Positions 40,962 through 50,278 of a DNA stretch of 64,000 bases are shown here, piece by piece. This stretch comes from Clostridiales bacterium (GTDB taxonomy: Bacteria; Bacillota; Clostridia; Peptostreptococcales; Anaerovoracaceae), in assembly GCA_022773945.1 (NCBI GenBank), contig JALFNS010000037.1:1-64000 (forward strand), given 5' to 3'. A program made the position numbers and the translations under genes. Numbering within the stretch: the first letter of the stretch is position 1; each line of letters opens with the position of its first letter. The notes beneath the pieces were generated by a model, which made no database searches, was not told the DNA's origin, and saw only the letters and a list, made by a program, of their open reading frames with translations.

Positions 40962-41768
40962 ATGGCATTTAATATTATAGTATGCGCAAAGCAGGTTCCT
41001 GATACTAATGTTATCAAAATCAATCCTAAGACAGGAACACTGATCAGAGACGGCGTACCTAGCATCCTGAACAACGACGATGCTAACGCTCTCGAGCAGG
41101 CTCTTCAGATTAAGGATAAGTATGACGACGTTCATATCACAGTTATCACAATGGGACCTCCACAGGCTAACGATCTGCTCTTCGAGTGCATCGCAAAGGG
41201 CGCTGACGAGGGTATCCTGGTTTCCGACAGAGCAGTTGGCGGATCCGATACTTGGGCAACTTCAAACACACTGGAAGCTGCAGTAAGAAAATGGGTCAAG
41301 GAAAACGGCGAATACGACCTTATCTTCACCGGAAGACAGGCTATCGACGGAGATACTGCACAGGTTGGACCTCAGCTTGCTGAGAAATTAGGACTGCCTC
41401 AGGTATCATATGTTGAAGAATTCGAACTGGCAGAAGACAGAAAGTCAGTAACAGTTAAGAGACAGCTGGAAGACGGATATGAGCTCATCGAAGTTCAGCT
41501 CCCTTGCCTGCTGACTACAATCAAAGAACTGAACACTCCTAGATACATGACAATTTCCGGAATCTACGGTGAGAAGGAAATGAAGGTTTGGAATGCTAAG
41601 GACATCGAGGTTGACCTCACTAAGGTTGGTCTGGAAGCATCACCTACAAACGTATTCAGATCATTCACACCAGCTCCTAAGCAGCCAGGCGTTAAGATCG
41701 AAGGCGATACTGAGAATGCTCAGGCTAAGAACTTACTGATCAAGCTTAAGGGTAAGCATGTAATCTAA
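40962..41768 (+). CDS. etfB: Electron transfer flavoprotein beta subunit
   Basis: 268 residues. Holds the bifurcating-type FAD/NADH site in the Etf pair: ICAKQVPDTNVIKIN, DDANALEQALQIKD, then DTAQVGPQLAEKLGLPQVSY, the family signature. It follows bcd by 21 bp with GGAGG before its ATG, and shares the high-expression codon pattern. Confidence 0.94.
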   Translation: MAFNIIVCAKQVPDTNVIKINPKTGTLIRDGVPSILNNDDANALEQALQIKDKYDDVHITVITMGPPQANDLLFECIAKGADEGILVSDRAVGGSDTWATSNTLEAAVRKWVKENGEYDLIFTGRQAIDGDTAQVGPQLAEKLGLPQVSYVEEFELAEDRKSVTVKRQLEDGYELIEVQLPCLLTTIKELNTPRYMTISGIYGEKEMKVWNAKDIEVDLTKVGLEASPTNVFRSFTPAPKQPGVKIEGDTENAQAKNLLIKLKGKHVI

Positions 41769-41787
41769 GAAGGAGGAGGAATTTTAA

Positions 41788-43095
41788 ATGGCTATTAACA
41801 TTATCAAAGAAAAATGTATAGGATGCGGACAGTGCTTTAAGAGCTGCCCTAAGGATGCATTTTATTTCGAACCATATGATGGCAACAAGCTCGGTAAGGT
41901 TGCTGCTATCGGACCTAGCTGTGACTTCTGTAACCAGTGTCTGACTTCATGTAAGTTCGGTGCTATCGAAGAAAAGAAGATCGAAGTACAGGCTGACCTC
42001 GGCGAGTACAAGCACGTTTGGGTATTTGCTGAGCAGAGAAACGGCAAGCTCATGAACGTTGCTCTGGAGCTGATCGGTGAAGGATACAGACTGGCTAAGG
42101 AAATCAGTGAAGATACTCAGGTATGCGCCGTTCTTATCGGTGCTTCAGAGGATATCGATCCGCTGGCAGCAGAGTGCTTCGCATACGGAGCTGAGAAGGT
42201 TTACAAGATTGCAAGCCCTGAACTCAAGAACTACACAACTGACGGTTACACATATGCACTGAAGGAAGCTATCGATGAGTACAAGCCTGAAATCGTACTC
42301 TATGGTGCTACTCACATCGGACGTGACTTCGCTCCTAGAATCGCTGCAAGATGCAACACAGGTCTTACAGCTGACTGTACAAGACTCGACGTTAGAGTTT
42401 CAAGCTACATCGAATACACTTCCAAGAATACTACTCTTGATACTTCAACTCTGGACCCTAACGATCCATCAACAGGTATCAAGCAGACTCGTCCTGCATT
42501 CGGCGGAAACCTTATGGCTACTATCATCTGCCCTAGAACAAGACCGCAGATGTCAACAGTAAGACCTGGCGTAATGCAGAAGAGAGAGCCGGTAGAAGGC
42601 GCTACAGGCGAGATCGTTGACGTTAAGACTACTGTTTCAGCTGATGATATCCACATCACTATCAAGGACATCGTTAAGTCAGCTAAGGAAATGGTTTCAC
42701 TGACAGACGCAGACATCATCTGCTCAGGCGGAAGAGGTCTGGGAGATGCTTCCGGATTCGAGCTCATCAAGCAGTTCGCTGACAAGGTTGGCGGAGTTGT
42801 TGGTTCATCAAGAGCAGCTGTAGATGCTGGCTGGATCGATCACTCACACCAGGTTGGACAGACAGGAACTACTGTTAAGCCTAAAATCTACTTCGCATGC
42901 GGTATCTCCGGTGCTATCCAGCATCTGGCAGGAATGCAGACTTCAGATTGCATCGTAGCAATCAACAAGGACGCTGACGCTCCTATCTTCGAAGTTGCTG
43001 ACTACGGTATCGTAGGTGACCTGTACAAGGTAATCCCTGAGATTATCGCTGAGTGGGACAACGCAGAAGCTCTCTACGACGCTTCAACTAAATAA
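41788..43095 (+). CDS. etfA: Electron transfer flavoprotein alpha subunit with N-terminal 2[4Fe-4S] ferredoxin domain
   Basis: 435 residues. The first 60 residues are a ferredoxin with two clusters: [12 protein letters not shown] and [11 protein letters not shown]. The rest is EtfA, with the C-terminal FAD motif [33 protein letters not shown] and [14 protein letters not shown]. The extra ferredoxin domain is found in some bifurcating Etf alpha subunits of Clostridia and would offer an exit path for low-potential electrons. AAGGAGG precedes the ATG. Last gene of the operon. Confidence 0.94.
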   Translation: MAINIIKEKCIGCGQCFKSCPKDAFYFEPYDGNKLGKVAAIGPSCDFCNQCLTSCKFGAIEEKKIEVQADLGEYKHVWVFAEQRNGKLMNVALELIGEGYRLAKEISEDTQVCAVLIGASEDIDPLAAECFAYGAEKVYKIASPELKNYTTDGYTYALKEAIDEYKPEIVLYGATHIGRDFAPRIAARCNTGLTADCTRLDVRVSSYIEYTSKNTTLDTSTLDPNDPSTGIKQTRPAFGGNLMATIICPRTRPQMSTVRPGVMQKREPVEGATGEIVDVKTTVSADDIHITIKDIVKSAKEMVSLTDADIICSGGRGLGDASGFELIKQFADKVGGVVGSSRAAVDAGWIDHSHQVGQTGTTVKPKIYFACGISGAIQHLAGMQTSDCIVAINKDADAPIFEVADYGIVGDLYKVIPEIIAEWDNAEALYDASTK

Positions 43096-43122
43096 GTTCT
43101 TCAGTAAAAGTTCAATTTAAGG

Positions 43123-43153
43123 GGGCTGTCGCTCGTGCGACGGCCTCTTTTTT
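43123..43153 (+). terminator. Intrinsic terminator after etfA
   Basis: GCTGTCGC pairs with GCGACGGC around TCGT, followed by CTC and six T. Confidence 0.9.
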
Positions 43154-43210
43154 AATGAACTGACCAAATCCCGGAACAGTTTGCACATAAAAATGTGGTA
43201 ACCCCGTACA

Positions 43211-43243
43211 ATAAAAGAAGCTGCCGCTTAACGTGACAGCTTC
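43211..43243 (-). terminator. Intrinsic terminator for the penicillin-binding protein gene
   Basis: On the minus strand GAAGCTG pairs with CAGCTTC over a 13-base partly paired loop, followed by TTTTAT, about 20 bp after the stop codon. Confidence 0.75.
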
Positions 43244-43265
43244 ATGTTATTATTGACTATAGATG

Positions 43266-46241
43266 TTACGGGTTCGTAACTACTCCACCTTCTCCCGATG
43301 GTGTTACCGGTGACGAAGGAGTGGTTTCCGGTGGCGTAGTCTCAGCAGGTGCCGTGGTAATAGGCATCGTTGTAGGTGGCAGGGTCGTCTCTACCGTAGT
43401 CGTCTCAGTTGTTTCCTTCTTATCCTTATCTTTATCGTCTTTTTCTTTCTTCACCTTGGCATAGGTTCCTTCGATGTAGTATTCACCCTTGACGGATGTT
43501 ACGTTATCAGGCTTCTCGAAGAAGGATGCACGCGGAATGTTTTCACATACGCGTCTCATGATGTTGGCCCAGAAGGTACATGCCTTAGGTGAACTGTCTC
43601 CCAGATCCATATTGATGTCATTACCCATCCACAGAGCCATTGTGTACTGTGGTGTGAAGCCTGAGAACCAGATATCGTATTTGTCACTTGTTGTACCTGT
43701 TTTACCGCCGACAGGCTGGTATCCGATGTTGGCGTTAGTTGCACCGCCGTTTGTTACAACGGTTCTGAGCACATCAGTCATAATCCATGCTACGCCCTCA
43801 TCGTAAACCTTCGTTTCTTCGGTTTCCTTCTGGAGCTTCACATTGCCCTTGCTGTCTTCAACTCTGGTGTAGAATACAGGGGTCTTGTAAACGCCTCCGT
43901 TAGGGAAGGTGGCGAAGGCTGCGGTTTCCTCCAGAGGGGAGATGCCTCGCGTGAGACCTCCCAGAGCCAGAGCTGCAGGGTTGGCGTCGGCTTCATCATC
44001 TATTGATGTTATGCCGACCTTCTTGAGCATATTGATGGAATACTCGGCCCCTTCGTTTCTTTCTATCTGCAGGTAAGTCTTGTAAGCGCAGACGTTAACC
44101 GACTGCTGAACTGCGGTACGCAGGCTCATGTCGCCTTTGTAGCCGTTATATACGTTCTTAGGCCATACCTTGCCGTTGCCGTCTTTAGTGGCGGCGTCGT
44201 TGATGATACTGCCTGCAGTAATGTATTTACCCCAGTCACTGCCTTCACTTGTATCCAGATTCATGCTCTTGCCTTCCTCTTCATACTCGTATGACATCTG
44301 AAGTGCCGGACCGTAAATTGCCAGCGGCTTGATTGAGGATCCCGGCTGTCTCGGGTTGACTGCTCTGTTATAGAGCTGCTTGCCTGTGACGCCGCGGCCG
44401 CCCATCATGGCCTTGATTTCGCCTGTGTCGTTTTCCATTATTACGGCTGCTGCCTGAGGCTGACGCACCTTCTGCTTGAGTGTGTAGTAGTTTTCACTCA
44501 CACTGTATGTGTCGCCGTCCTTGGAGAACATATCCTTGTAGTCAGGATTGCTGAAGAAGTCCGCCGATATTATGCAGTTGCCGCTGCTGTCCAAAGTCTT
44601 GTAGCCCTGTGGAACGGAGATGACTCCACCTTCGATAAAGTAGAATATTCCGTCCTCCTTGAGGTACATGCCCTTGAACTCGATGCTCACATCAGGTTTA
44701 TCGTTAACCTCTGTCTGATAGAGATTGAGCCGGTTGCCCTTGTAAATGGTCATGCTTCCGTCACTGTTCATCTTGTATTCGCCTTTTTTGAAGGTGAATT
44801 TCTTGTCGGAAATCATGTTGGAGTAGTTATAGGCCAGGAGCTTGCCTTCCTCGCTCACCATGTCTCCGTCAGCATTGGTTCTCGTGTAGGCAACGCTTGA
44901 ATAGTTGGTGGACTTGCTGAATTCGTCCTCCATTATATTCTGTATGTCGGAGTCCATTGTGGTATAGATTTTGAGACCGCTGGTGTAGAGCATGGTCTTG
45001 GCTTCCGCCTCACTGACTCCGTACTCTGCGATAAGATCATCTGTCAGCTGCTCGATGGCATAGTCCGTGAAATATGAGGAAGCGCTTGCATCGGATGCCT
45101 CGCCGATTTTGATGTGACTCTTCAGGTTGGCGTTCTGTGCCTCTTCCATCTGTGCGGTTGTAATATACCCTTTATCGGCCATGTTGCTCAGGACAAGGTT
45201 TCTTCTGTCCTCTGAAGCGTTGTTGTAACGGTAGGTTACGCTTCCGCTCTTCTTGATTATAGGAAGCTCGCTTCTGAGGTTGTTGTAATCCGCATAGACC
45301 AGAGCATAGGTATCAGGCAGCTGCGGAAGAGCTGCGAGAGAAGCGCACTCCAGAAGGTCGCAGTCCGTAATGGATTTGTCGAAGTAGGACTGTGCGGCGG
45401 CTTCCACTCCGTAGGAATTGAAGCCCAGATATATGGTGTTCAGATACGCTTCCATTATCTGCTCCTTGCTCATGTTTTTCTCAAGAACAATGGTGCAGTA
45501 CATTTCGGTAATCTTTCTGGTGAGAGATCTCTCAGACTTGATTTCCGAGAGGTATACGTTTCTGGCCAGCTGCTGTGTTACGGTACTTGTTCCGCTGACA
45601 CGTCCGCCTCCGAAGATGCTGTCCTTGACCGCGCCGACCATACGCACGAAGTTGAAGCCGTTGTGCGTCCAGAACTTCTTGTCCTCCAGAGAGACGATGG
45701 CATTTACCATATCCTCAGGAATGTCCTTGTACTTGACTACGGTTCTGTTGCCGTCTTCGGAATAGAGACTCTCAATTTCCTTGCCTTCGGAATCGTACAT
45801 TACGGACCGCTGGCTGATCTGTGAATAGATGTTGTCGGTGTCTATGGCAGGGGCCTTGATGAAGACCAGCCCCACGAATATTCCCACCGCAACAACCATG
45901 GCCATGCCCAAAAGGAAAATGAACTTGAAGGTCTTCTTGACGCCTGATTCCCGGGCGGTTTTTTTAACACGACCGCTTCCCGCGAATTTCTCGGCGGCCT
46001 CTCTTCTTCTGGCCTTCCTGTCATTCCCGGATGAAGAAGCTGCGGAAGCCGCTTTCTTTTTACCGGCAGAACGTCGCCCCGAAGAAGCGGACCGACCGGC
46101 GGTTCCGGATGAATTACGGTAATTTTTACTGGATCCGTAGTAGAAATCATCGCTGCTTTCCGACGAATCCTCTACATTGTCAAACTTGGCAAAAAAGTCA
46201 TCATCGTTGAAGCTGTTATTCTTTTTATTTCTGTCAGACAA
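43266..46241 (-). CDS. pbpA: Class A penicillin-binding protein (transglycosylase/transpeptidase)
   Basis: 991 residues. A 105-residue basic, Ser-rich cytosolic tail comes first, then a membrane helix near 106-128, a GT51 transglycosylase (VSLEDKKFWTHNGFN with the catalytic Glu, then GTSTVTQQLARN), and a transpeptidase with SxxK in GSSIKPL, SVN, and KTGTTS. The last 45 residues are Thr, Pro and acidic repeats. It polymerises and cross-links peptidoglycan. The start is TTG 46241, with AGGAGG 8 bp upstream. The length exceeds the usual 700-900 because of the tails. The gene symbol is generic. Confidence 0.93.
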   Translation of the reverse strand: MSDRNKKNNSFNDDDFFAKFDNVEDSSESSDDFYYGSSKNYRNSSGTAGRSASSGRRSAGKKKAASAASSSGNDRKARRREAAEKFAGSGRVKKTARESGVKKTFKFIFLLGMAMVVAVGIFVGLVFIKAPAIDTDNIYSQISQRSVMYDSEGKEIESLYSEDGNRTVVKYKDIPEDMVNAIVSLEDKKFWTHNGFNFVRMVGAVKDSIFGGGRVSGTSTVTQQLARNVYLSEIKSERSLTRKITEMYCTIVLEKNMSKEQIMEAYLNTIYLGFNSYGVEAAAQSYFDKSITDCDLLECASLAALPQLPDTYALVYADYNNLRSELPIIKKSGSVTYRYNNASEDRRNLVLSNMADKGYITTAQMEEAQNANLKSHIKIGEASDASASSYFTDYAIEQLTDDLIAEYGVSEAEAKTMLYTSGLKIYTTMDSDIQNIMEDEFSKSTNYSSVAYTRTNADGDMVSEEGKLLAYNYSNMISDKKFTFKKGEYKMNSDGSMTIYKGNRLNLYQTEVNDKPDVSIEFKGMYLKEDGIFYFIEGGVISVPQGYKTLDSSGNCIISADFFSNPDYKDMFSKDGDTYSVSENYYTLKQKVRQPQAAAVIMENDTGEIKAMMGGRGVTGKQLYNRAVNPRQPGSSIKPLAIYGPALQMSYEYEEEGKSMNLDTSEGSDWGKYITAGSIINDAATKDGNGKVWPKNVYNGYKGDMSLRTAVQQSVNVCAYKTYLQIERNEGAEYSINMLKKVGITSIDDEADANPAALALGGLTRGISPLEETAAFATFPNGGVYKTPVFYTRVEDSKGNVKLQKETEETKVYDEGVAWIMTDVLRTVVTNGGATNANIGYQPVGGKTGTTSDKYDIWFSGFTPQYTMALWMGNDINMDLGDSSPKACTFWANIMRRVCENIPRASFFEKPDNVTSVKGEYYIEGTYAKVKKEKDDKDKDKKETTETTTVETTLPPTTMPITTAPAETTPPETTPSSPVTPSGEGGVVTNP

Positions 46242-46337
46242 GACTCTATCCTCCTGTGTAATTTATCCTTAATAATCTCTGTTACAGTATACCATAGGGC
46301 ACTGATAAAAAGTAATGTAAAAAAATAGAAATAATGA

Positions 46338-46343
46338 TATAAT
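46338..46343 (+). promoter_or_regulatory. Likely -10 box of comEC
   Basis: TATAAT, 35 bp before ATG 46379, in the divergent region between the penicillin-binding protein gene and comEC. The -35 (near 46315) is weak. Confidence 0.45.
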
Positions 46344-46378
46344 ATGTAAATAAACGGTTATGTTAAGGGGTTAGGATT

Positions 46379-48685
46379 ATGGTGAGAAGACCTTTGATTT
46401 TTCTTGGCGGAGGTATGGTTGTATCGGCCTTTGCGCTGAGATACGCGGATGACATGTTTATGATGATTTCCTGTCTGTGGGCGCTGTTTGCATCATGGAT
46501 TCTGGCGGGTAGGAAACGGTGGGGCGCAGTCGTGTTTCTGCTGGCTTTTGCTGTGGGAGCAGCGGGCGGAACACTGATTGACAGAGACGGCGGCCTGCCG
46601 GAGGAGGCGGAGAATTTCACCATGCGCGGTGAGGTGACGGGGGTGTGGGAGAAGGAAAGCTCAAAGGGAGATAAATACATACAGCTTGAGCTGAAGGGCA
46701 ATGGCAGAGTGCTGGCAAACTGTTACGGAGATCGGGAAGCGAAGGGCAAACTGCCGCTTCCCGGATGGACAGTAGAGGTCAGGGGGAGCATATCACAGCC
46801 GGAGGGACAGCGGAATCCGGGGTGTTTCGATTACGCTCTCTACCTCAAGTCCCGGGGAGTGCAGAGGGTGATGCAGGTTGACGATATGCAGGTTATCAGC
46901 AGCAGAAACACGTTCAAGGGAAGTCTTCATGCCGTAAGGGAAAAGTGCATGAAGTCGGTTGAGTATGCAGTGGGAGAGGAACATGCAGCTGTTCTCGCCG
47001 GGCTTCTTTTCGGCGACAGGAGTGAGATGGATGATGAACTCATAAGCACTTTTCAGAAGAACGGGACGGCCCACATACTGGCGGTCAGCGGGCTGCATAT
47101 AGGGATAATATACAGGTTTATTCTGCTTCTCAGGAGGGGGCTGGCGAAAGTTTCATCTTGGGTGCCCGGAGAGAAAAGCTGGGTGTTTTTTGTCGTGACA
47201 GGGCTGTTCTTTCTCTGTTATACGGTGCTGGCGGATTTCTCTCCCTCCGTGGTGAGAGCCGTGATTATGGTCATGCTTCATATGCTGGCGAATATGACAG
47301 GCAGGCGATATGATCTGACGAGCGGTGCCTTTGCAGTGGCGGCTGCATCGCTGGCGGTAAATCCGTGGACGGTGTTCAATGTCAGCTTTCAGATGAGCTT
47401 CCTGGCAGTTCTCACAATGGCGGTGCTTCTGCCCTATATCAGGAGGACTTTCGGTGGTCTGATGGCAGGCGGAGTGGCGGTTCAGCTGGGACTGGGGCCC
47501 TTCATGGTTTACACTTTCAACATAGTGTCCCCTCTGGCGGTGTTTATCAATATTCCGGTGGTTTTCCTGGCGGGAGCGGTGATACCGTCGGGACTGTGCA
47601 CACTGGTGGCAGCGCCGCTGGCCGGGACGGTCGTATATGATGTGACTGCCCGGGTAACCGCTTTTCTCTGCGATCTGCTGATTATGATAAACAGAGGGGC
47701 CTGCATCGAGGGAGTGACGAGCTTCGATGCGGTTAGTCCGCCGGTATGGGCGGTTGCGGCCTGGTATCTTGTGATGGTGTTTTTTCTCAGCGAGGAAGGC
47801 AGATTCGCCATAATGCGCAAAGGCAGAAAATGCGCCGTACGGGCGGCAGTAGCTGTCATCATATTGACGGTCGCCGCAGGTTACATGTTTCAGTCGGATT
47901 TCAGGGATGCAGATGCGGTTTTTGTGGACGTGGGGCAGGGCAGCTGCCTTTGCGTTAGGGATGATGACAGGGTGTATCTCTTCGATGGAGGCGGCAAGGA
48001 CGGATACAGTGTGGGCGAGAAGGTTCTGAAACCGTATCTTCTCAAAAACGGTATGAGGAGGGTGGACGGAGCCTTCGTCACCCATCTGCACACGGATCAC
48101 TATAAGGGCATATGCGAACTGGCGAAGGCGGGGATGGTACGGAAGCTGTATGTGTATGAAGGCTGCATGAGCAGAGAAAAGGAGATAATCAGGGATACGG
48201 GGCTTGCGCGCGACAGGATAGTATATGTTCACGGCGGCATGAGAATAGGCGGAGCTGTTGAGGTTCTGAGACCGGCGGCAGGAGCGGCTCCTGATGAATA
48301 TAATGAAGAGGATGAAAACAGCTTCAGTCTGGTGTTCAGAATGGTGTTTGAAGGCAGTGAAGGAATCACCTCTATTCTGGTGACGGGAGACGTTGATGAC
48401 AGTGTGGAGAGAGAAATATGCGAGAGCTGGCAGAGCAGAGGAGACACGATACTGAGCGTGGCCCATCACGGAAGCAGATTCAGTACATGCGAGGAGCTTC
48501 TGGACAGGATAAATCCTGTGATGGCAGTGATACAGGTGGGCAGGAACAATTACGGGCATCCGTCGCCGGAAGTTCTGGGGCGTCTTGAGGACAGGAACAT
48601 TCCCGTTTACAGAAACGATGAGCAGGGGGCAGTGGGACTGGTCATAGATGAAGGCAGGGTTAAAGAAGTGAAGACAGTGAAATAA
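46379..48685 (+). CDS. comEC: ComEC/Rec2 DNA-uptake channel
   Basis: 768 residues. N-terminal membrane and DUF4131 region, then the ComEC core with HILAVSGLHIGIIY and SPSVVRAVIMV, about ten membrane helices, and a C-terminal metallo-beta-lactamase domain (VDVGQGSCL, THLHTDHYKG, VAHHGSRFS). It passes single-stranded DNA through the membrane in competence; the C-terminal domain may act as the nuclease. GGGGTTAGG stands before the ATG. No comEA or other late competence gene is next to it. Confidence 0.93.
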   Translation: MVRRPLIFLGGGMVVSAFALRYADDMFMMISCLWALFASWILAGRKRWGAVVFLLAFAVGAAGGTLIDRDGGLPEEAENFTMRGEVTGVWEKESSKGDKYIQLELKGNGRVLANCYGDREAKGKLPLPGWTVEVRGSISQPEGQRNPGCFDYALYLKSRGVQRVMQVDDMQVISSRNTFKGSLHAVREKCMKSVEYAVGEEHAAVLAGLLFGDRSEMDDELISTFQKNGTAHILAVSGLHIGIIYRFILLLRRGLAKVSSWVPGEKSWVFFVVTGLFFLCYTVLADFSPSVVRAVIMVMLHMLANMTGRRYDLTSGAFAVAAASLAVNPWTVFNVSFQMSFLAVLTMAVLLPYIRRTFGGLMAGGVAVQLGLGPFMVYTFNIVSPLAVFINIPVVFLAGAVIPSGLCTLVAAPLAGTVVYDVTARVTAFLCDLLIMINRGACIEGVTSFDAVSPPVWAVAAWYLVMVFFLSEEGRFAIMRKGRKCAVRAAVAVIILTVAAGYMFQSDFRDADAVFVDVGQGSCLCVRDDDRVYLFDGGGKDGYSVGEKVLKPYLLKNGMRRVDGAFVTHLHTDHYKGICELAKAGMVRKLYVYEGCMSREKEIIRDTGLARDRIVYVHGGMRIGGAVEVLRPAAGAAPDEYNEEDENSFSLVFRMVFEGSEGITSILVTGDVDDSVEREICESWQSRGDTILSVAHHGSRFSTCEELLDRINPVMAVIQVGRNNYGHPSPEVLGRLEDRNIPVYRNDEQGAVGLVIDEGRVKEVKTVK

Positions 48686-48690
48686 AGGCA

Positions 48691-48715
48691 CCAGCCGGCT
48701 TAATCAGCCGGCTGG
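48691..48715 (-). terminator. Terminator hairpin overlapping the end of dapB
   Basis: CCAGCCGGC pairs perfectly with GCCGGCTGG. On the minus strand the 5' arm encodes the last codons of dapB and TGCCTTTATTT follows, a modest T-run. It also lies just after the comEC stop. Confidence 0.65.
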
Positions 48716-49365
48716 AGAATGTCATCCAGAGAGTAGAATCCCGGAGAGGTTTTCATGTTCAGTGCTGCCTTGACAGCGCCTGTGGCGAAGATTCTTCTGC
48801 TCTGTGCGTGGTGTTCTATTGTAATCTGTTCGTTGTCCCCGAAGAAGGTAACTGCGTGTCTTCCCGCTTCGGTGCCGCCGCGGAGGGCGTGAACGCCTGA
48901 GATTCTGTCGCTGCCGCCCATATCCTCTATGAGAGTTTTGGCAGTGCCGCTGGGAGCATCGAGCTTCTTCTTGTGATGAGCTTCAACAACCTCTGCGTCC
49001 CAGTCCTCTTCACTGAGCAGGCTGCATGCCAGCTTCAGAAGCTTTCTCATCGTATATATTCCGTATGAATAGTTGGAACTGTAGAGAACGGGAATTTTTG
49101 CTGAAGCGGCCTTCATTGCATTCATCTGGTCATCGCTCAGTCCTGTAGTTCCGCATACAAGAGGGATGCCGCGCTCCAGCGCGTAGGCGAGAGCTCCGTC
49201 ATGGCTGTCTGCAGTGGCGAATTCGATAACTATGTCCGGAGATCCATTGGAGATTTCTCCGCTGATATCGATAACGCTTGCAACACGTATACCTTCTGTA
49301 CCGTTTATGACGTTTTCGATTTCGTGGCCCATGCGGCCGTAGCCGTATATCGCTGCTCCTAACAT
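48700..49365 (-). CDS. dapB: 4-hydroxy-tetrahydrodipicolinate reductase
   Basis: 221 residues, shorter than the usual 245-270, a size seen in some Clostridia. NAD(P)H-binding GYGRMGHE near the start, VIEFATADSH, VCGTTGLSD, SSNYSYGIYTM, EVVEAHHKKKLDAPSGTA with the catalytic His and Lys, and the late AQSRRIFATGAVKAAL. It reduces the DapA product towards lysine. It overlaps dapA by 7 bp and ends in a terminator. Confidence 0.94.
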   Translation of the reverse strand: MLGAAIYGYGRMGHEIENVINGTEGIRVASVIDISGEISNGSPDIVIEFATADSHDGALAYALERGIPLVCGTTGLSDDQMNAMKAASAKIPVLYSSNYSYGIYTMRKLLKLACSLLSEEDWDAEVVEAHHKKKLDAPSGTAKTLIEDMGGSDRISGVHALRGGTEAGRHAVTFFGDNEQITIEHHAQSRRIFATGAVKAALNMKTSPGFYSLDDILQPAD

Positions 49366-50243
49366 TCAATTCCTGCCTTTCTCATAGACTCTCTCAGTCT
49401 GCTGACATGTTCCTCGGTGGCGTGCCAGAGAGGTCTTCTGTATCCGCCTACATTCATACCCATAATGTTCATTGCTTCCTTTATCATGATAGGATTTACC
49501 TCGATGAATAGGTCCTTGATCAGAGGCATGAGTCTGAGCTGCTCGGCTGTGGCTGCCTGTGCGTCTCCGTTGAGGTAGGTCATTACCATATCGTGGGTCT
49601 CCTTAGGCATCATGTTTGCCAGCACTGATATCACGCCGCTTCCGCCCATGGAGAGAATCGGGAGAATCATATCGTCGTTGCCGCTGTAGATGGCGAAGTT
49701 CTCGTTCGCCAGGTGAGCTATCTCAGCCACATAGGACATGTTGCCGCTGGCTTCCTTGATGCCTGTGATTCTGTCGTGCTGAGCCAGCTCCTCGAGGATT
49801 TCAGCCTTGATGTTTATGCCTGTTCTTCCCGGAATGTTGTAGATGATTTCAGGAATCTCGATGGCATCCGCAACGTCGGCGAAGTGATGGTACATTCCCA
49901 TGTCATTCGCCTTGTTGTAGTACGGCGAGATGTTGAGAATGGCATCTGCTCCCAGATCCTGGAGCATGAGGCTCTTCTCTATAACCGTATCAGTGCTGTT
50001 GGATCCGCTGCTGGCGATAACCGGAATTCTGCCGTTGACACGGTTAACCGTGAACTTGCAGATGTCACAGTCCTCCTCGTGTGACATGGTCGGGGACTCG
50101 CTTGTCGTTCCCAGAATGAGGAGGGCGTCGGTATCGTTTTCCAGATGGAAGTCTATAAGCTGTCCGAGCACGTCGAAATTAACCGATCCGTCTTCGTCAA
50201 AAGGTGTGATTAATGCTACTATTGATCCTGTGATTCTTTCCAT
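49359..50243 (-). CDS. dapA: 4-hydroxy-tetrahydrodipicolinate synthase
   Basis: 294 residues. A TIM-barrel aldolase joining pyruvate and aspartate semialdehyde. Seen: GSIVALITPFDEDGSVNFD, LGTTSESPTMSHEE (GTTGE-type loop), YNIPGRTGINIKAE with the catalytic tyrosine, and the Schiff-base lysine in ITGIKEASGN. Commits aspartate carbon to lysine and cell-wall DAP. Often inhibited by lysine. AGGAG lies ahead of the ATG. Confidence 0.95.
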   Translation of the reverse strand: MERITGSIVALITPFDEDGSVNFDVLGQLIDFHLENDTDALLILGTTSESPTMSHEEDCDICKFTVNRVNGRIPVIASSGSNSTDTVIEKSLMLQDLGADAILNISPYYNKANDMGMYHHFADVADAIEIPEIIYNIPGRTGINIKAEILEELAQHDRITGIKEASGNMSYVAEIAHLANENFAIYSGNDDMILPILSMGGSGVISVLANMMPKETHDMVMTYLNGDAQAATAEQLRLMPLIKDLFIEVNPIMIKEAMNIMGMNVGGYRRPLWHATEEHVSRLRESMRKAGIEC

Positions 50244-50278
50244 TTTGTCTGTCTCCTTGTTATTACTGTTTCTATAGC

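Noticed and set aside
41788-41990. EtfA ferredoxin domain as a novel fusion
   Set aside because: Ferredoxin-bearing EtfA subunits are already known in Clostridia, so it is unusual but not new.
47153-48691. Long minus-strand frame of 512 codons opposite comEC
   Set aside because: It is antisense to a clear ComEC, has a skewed His/Arg/Ser/Tyr-rich composition, no domain and no ribosome site; a mirror frame of a GC-rich gene.
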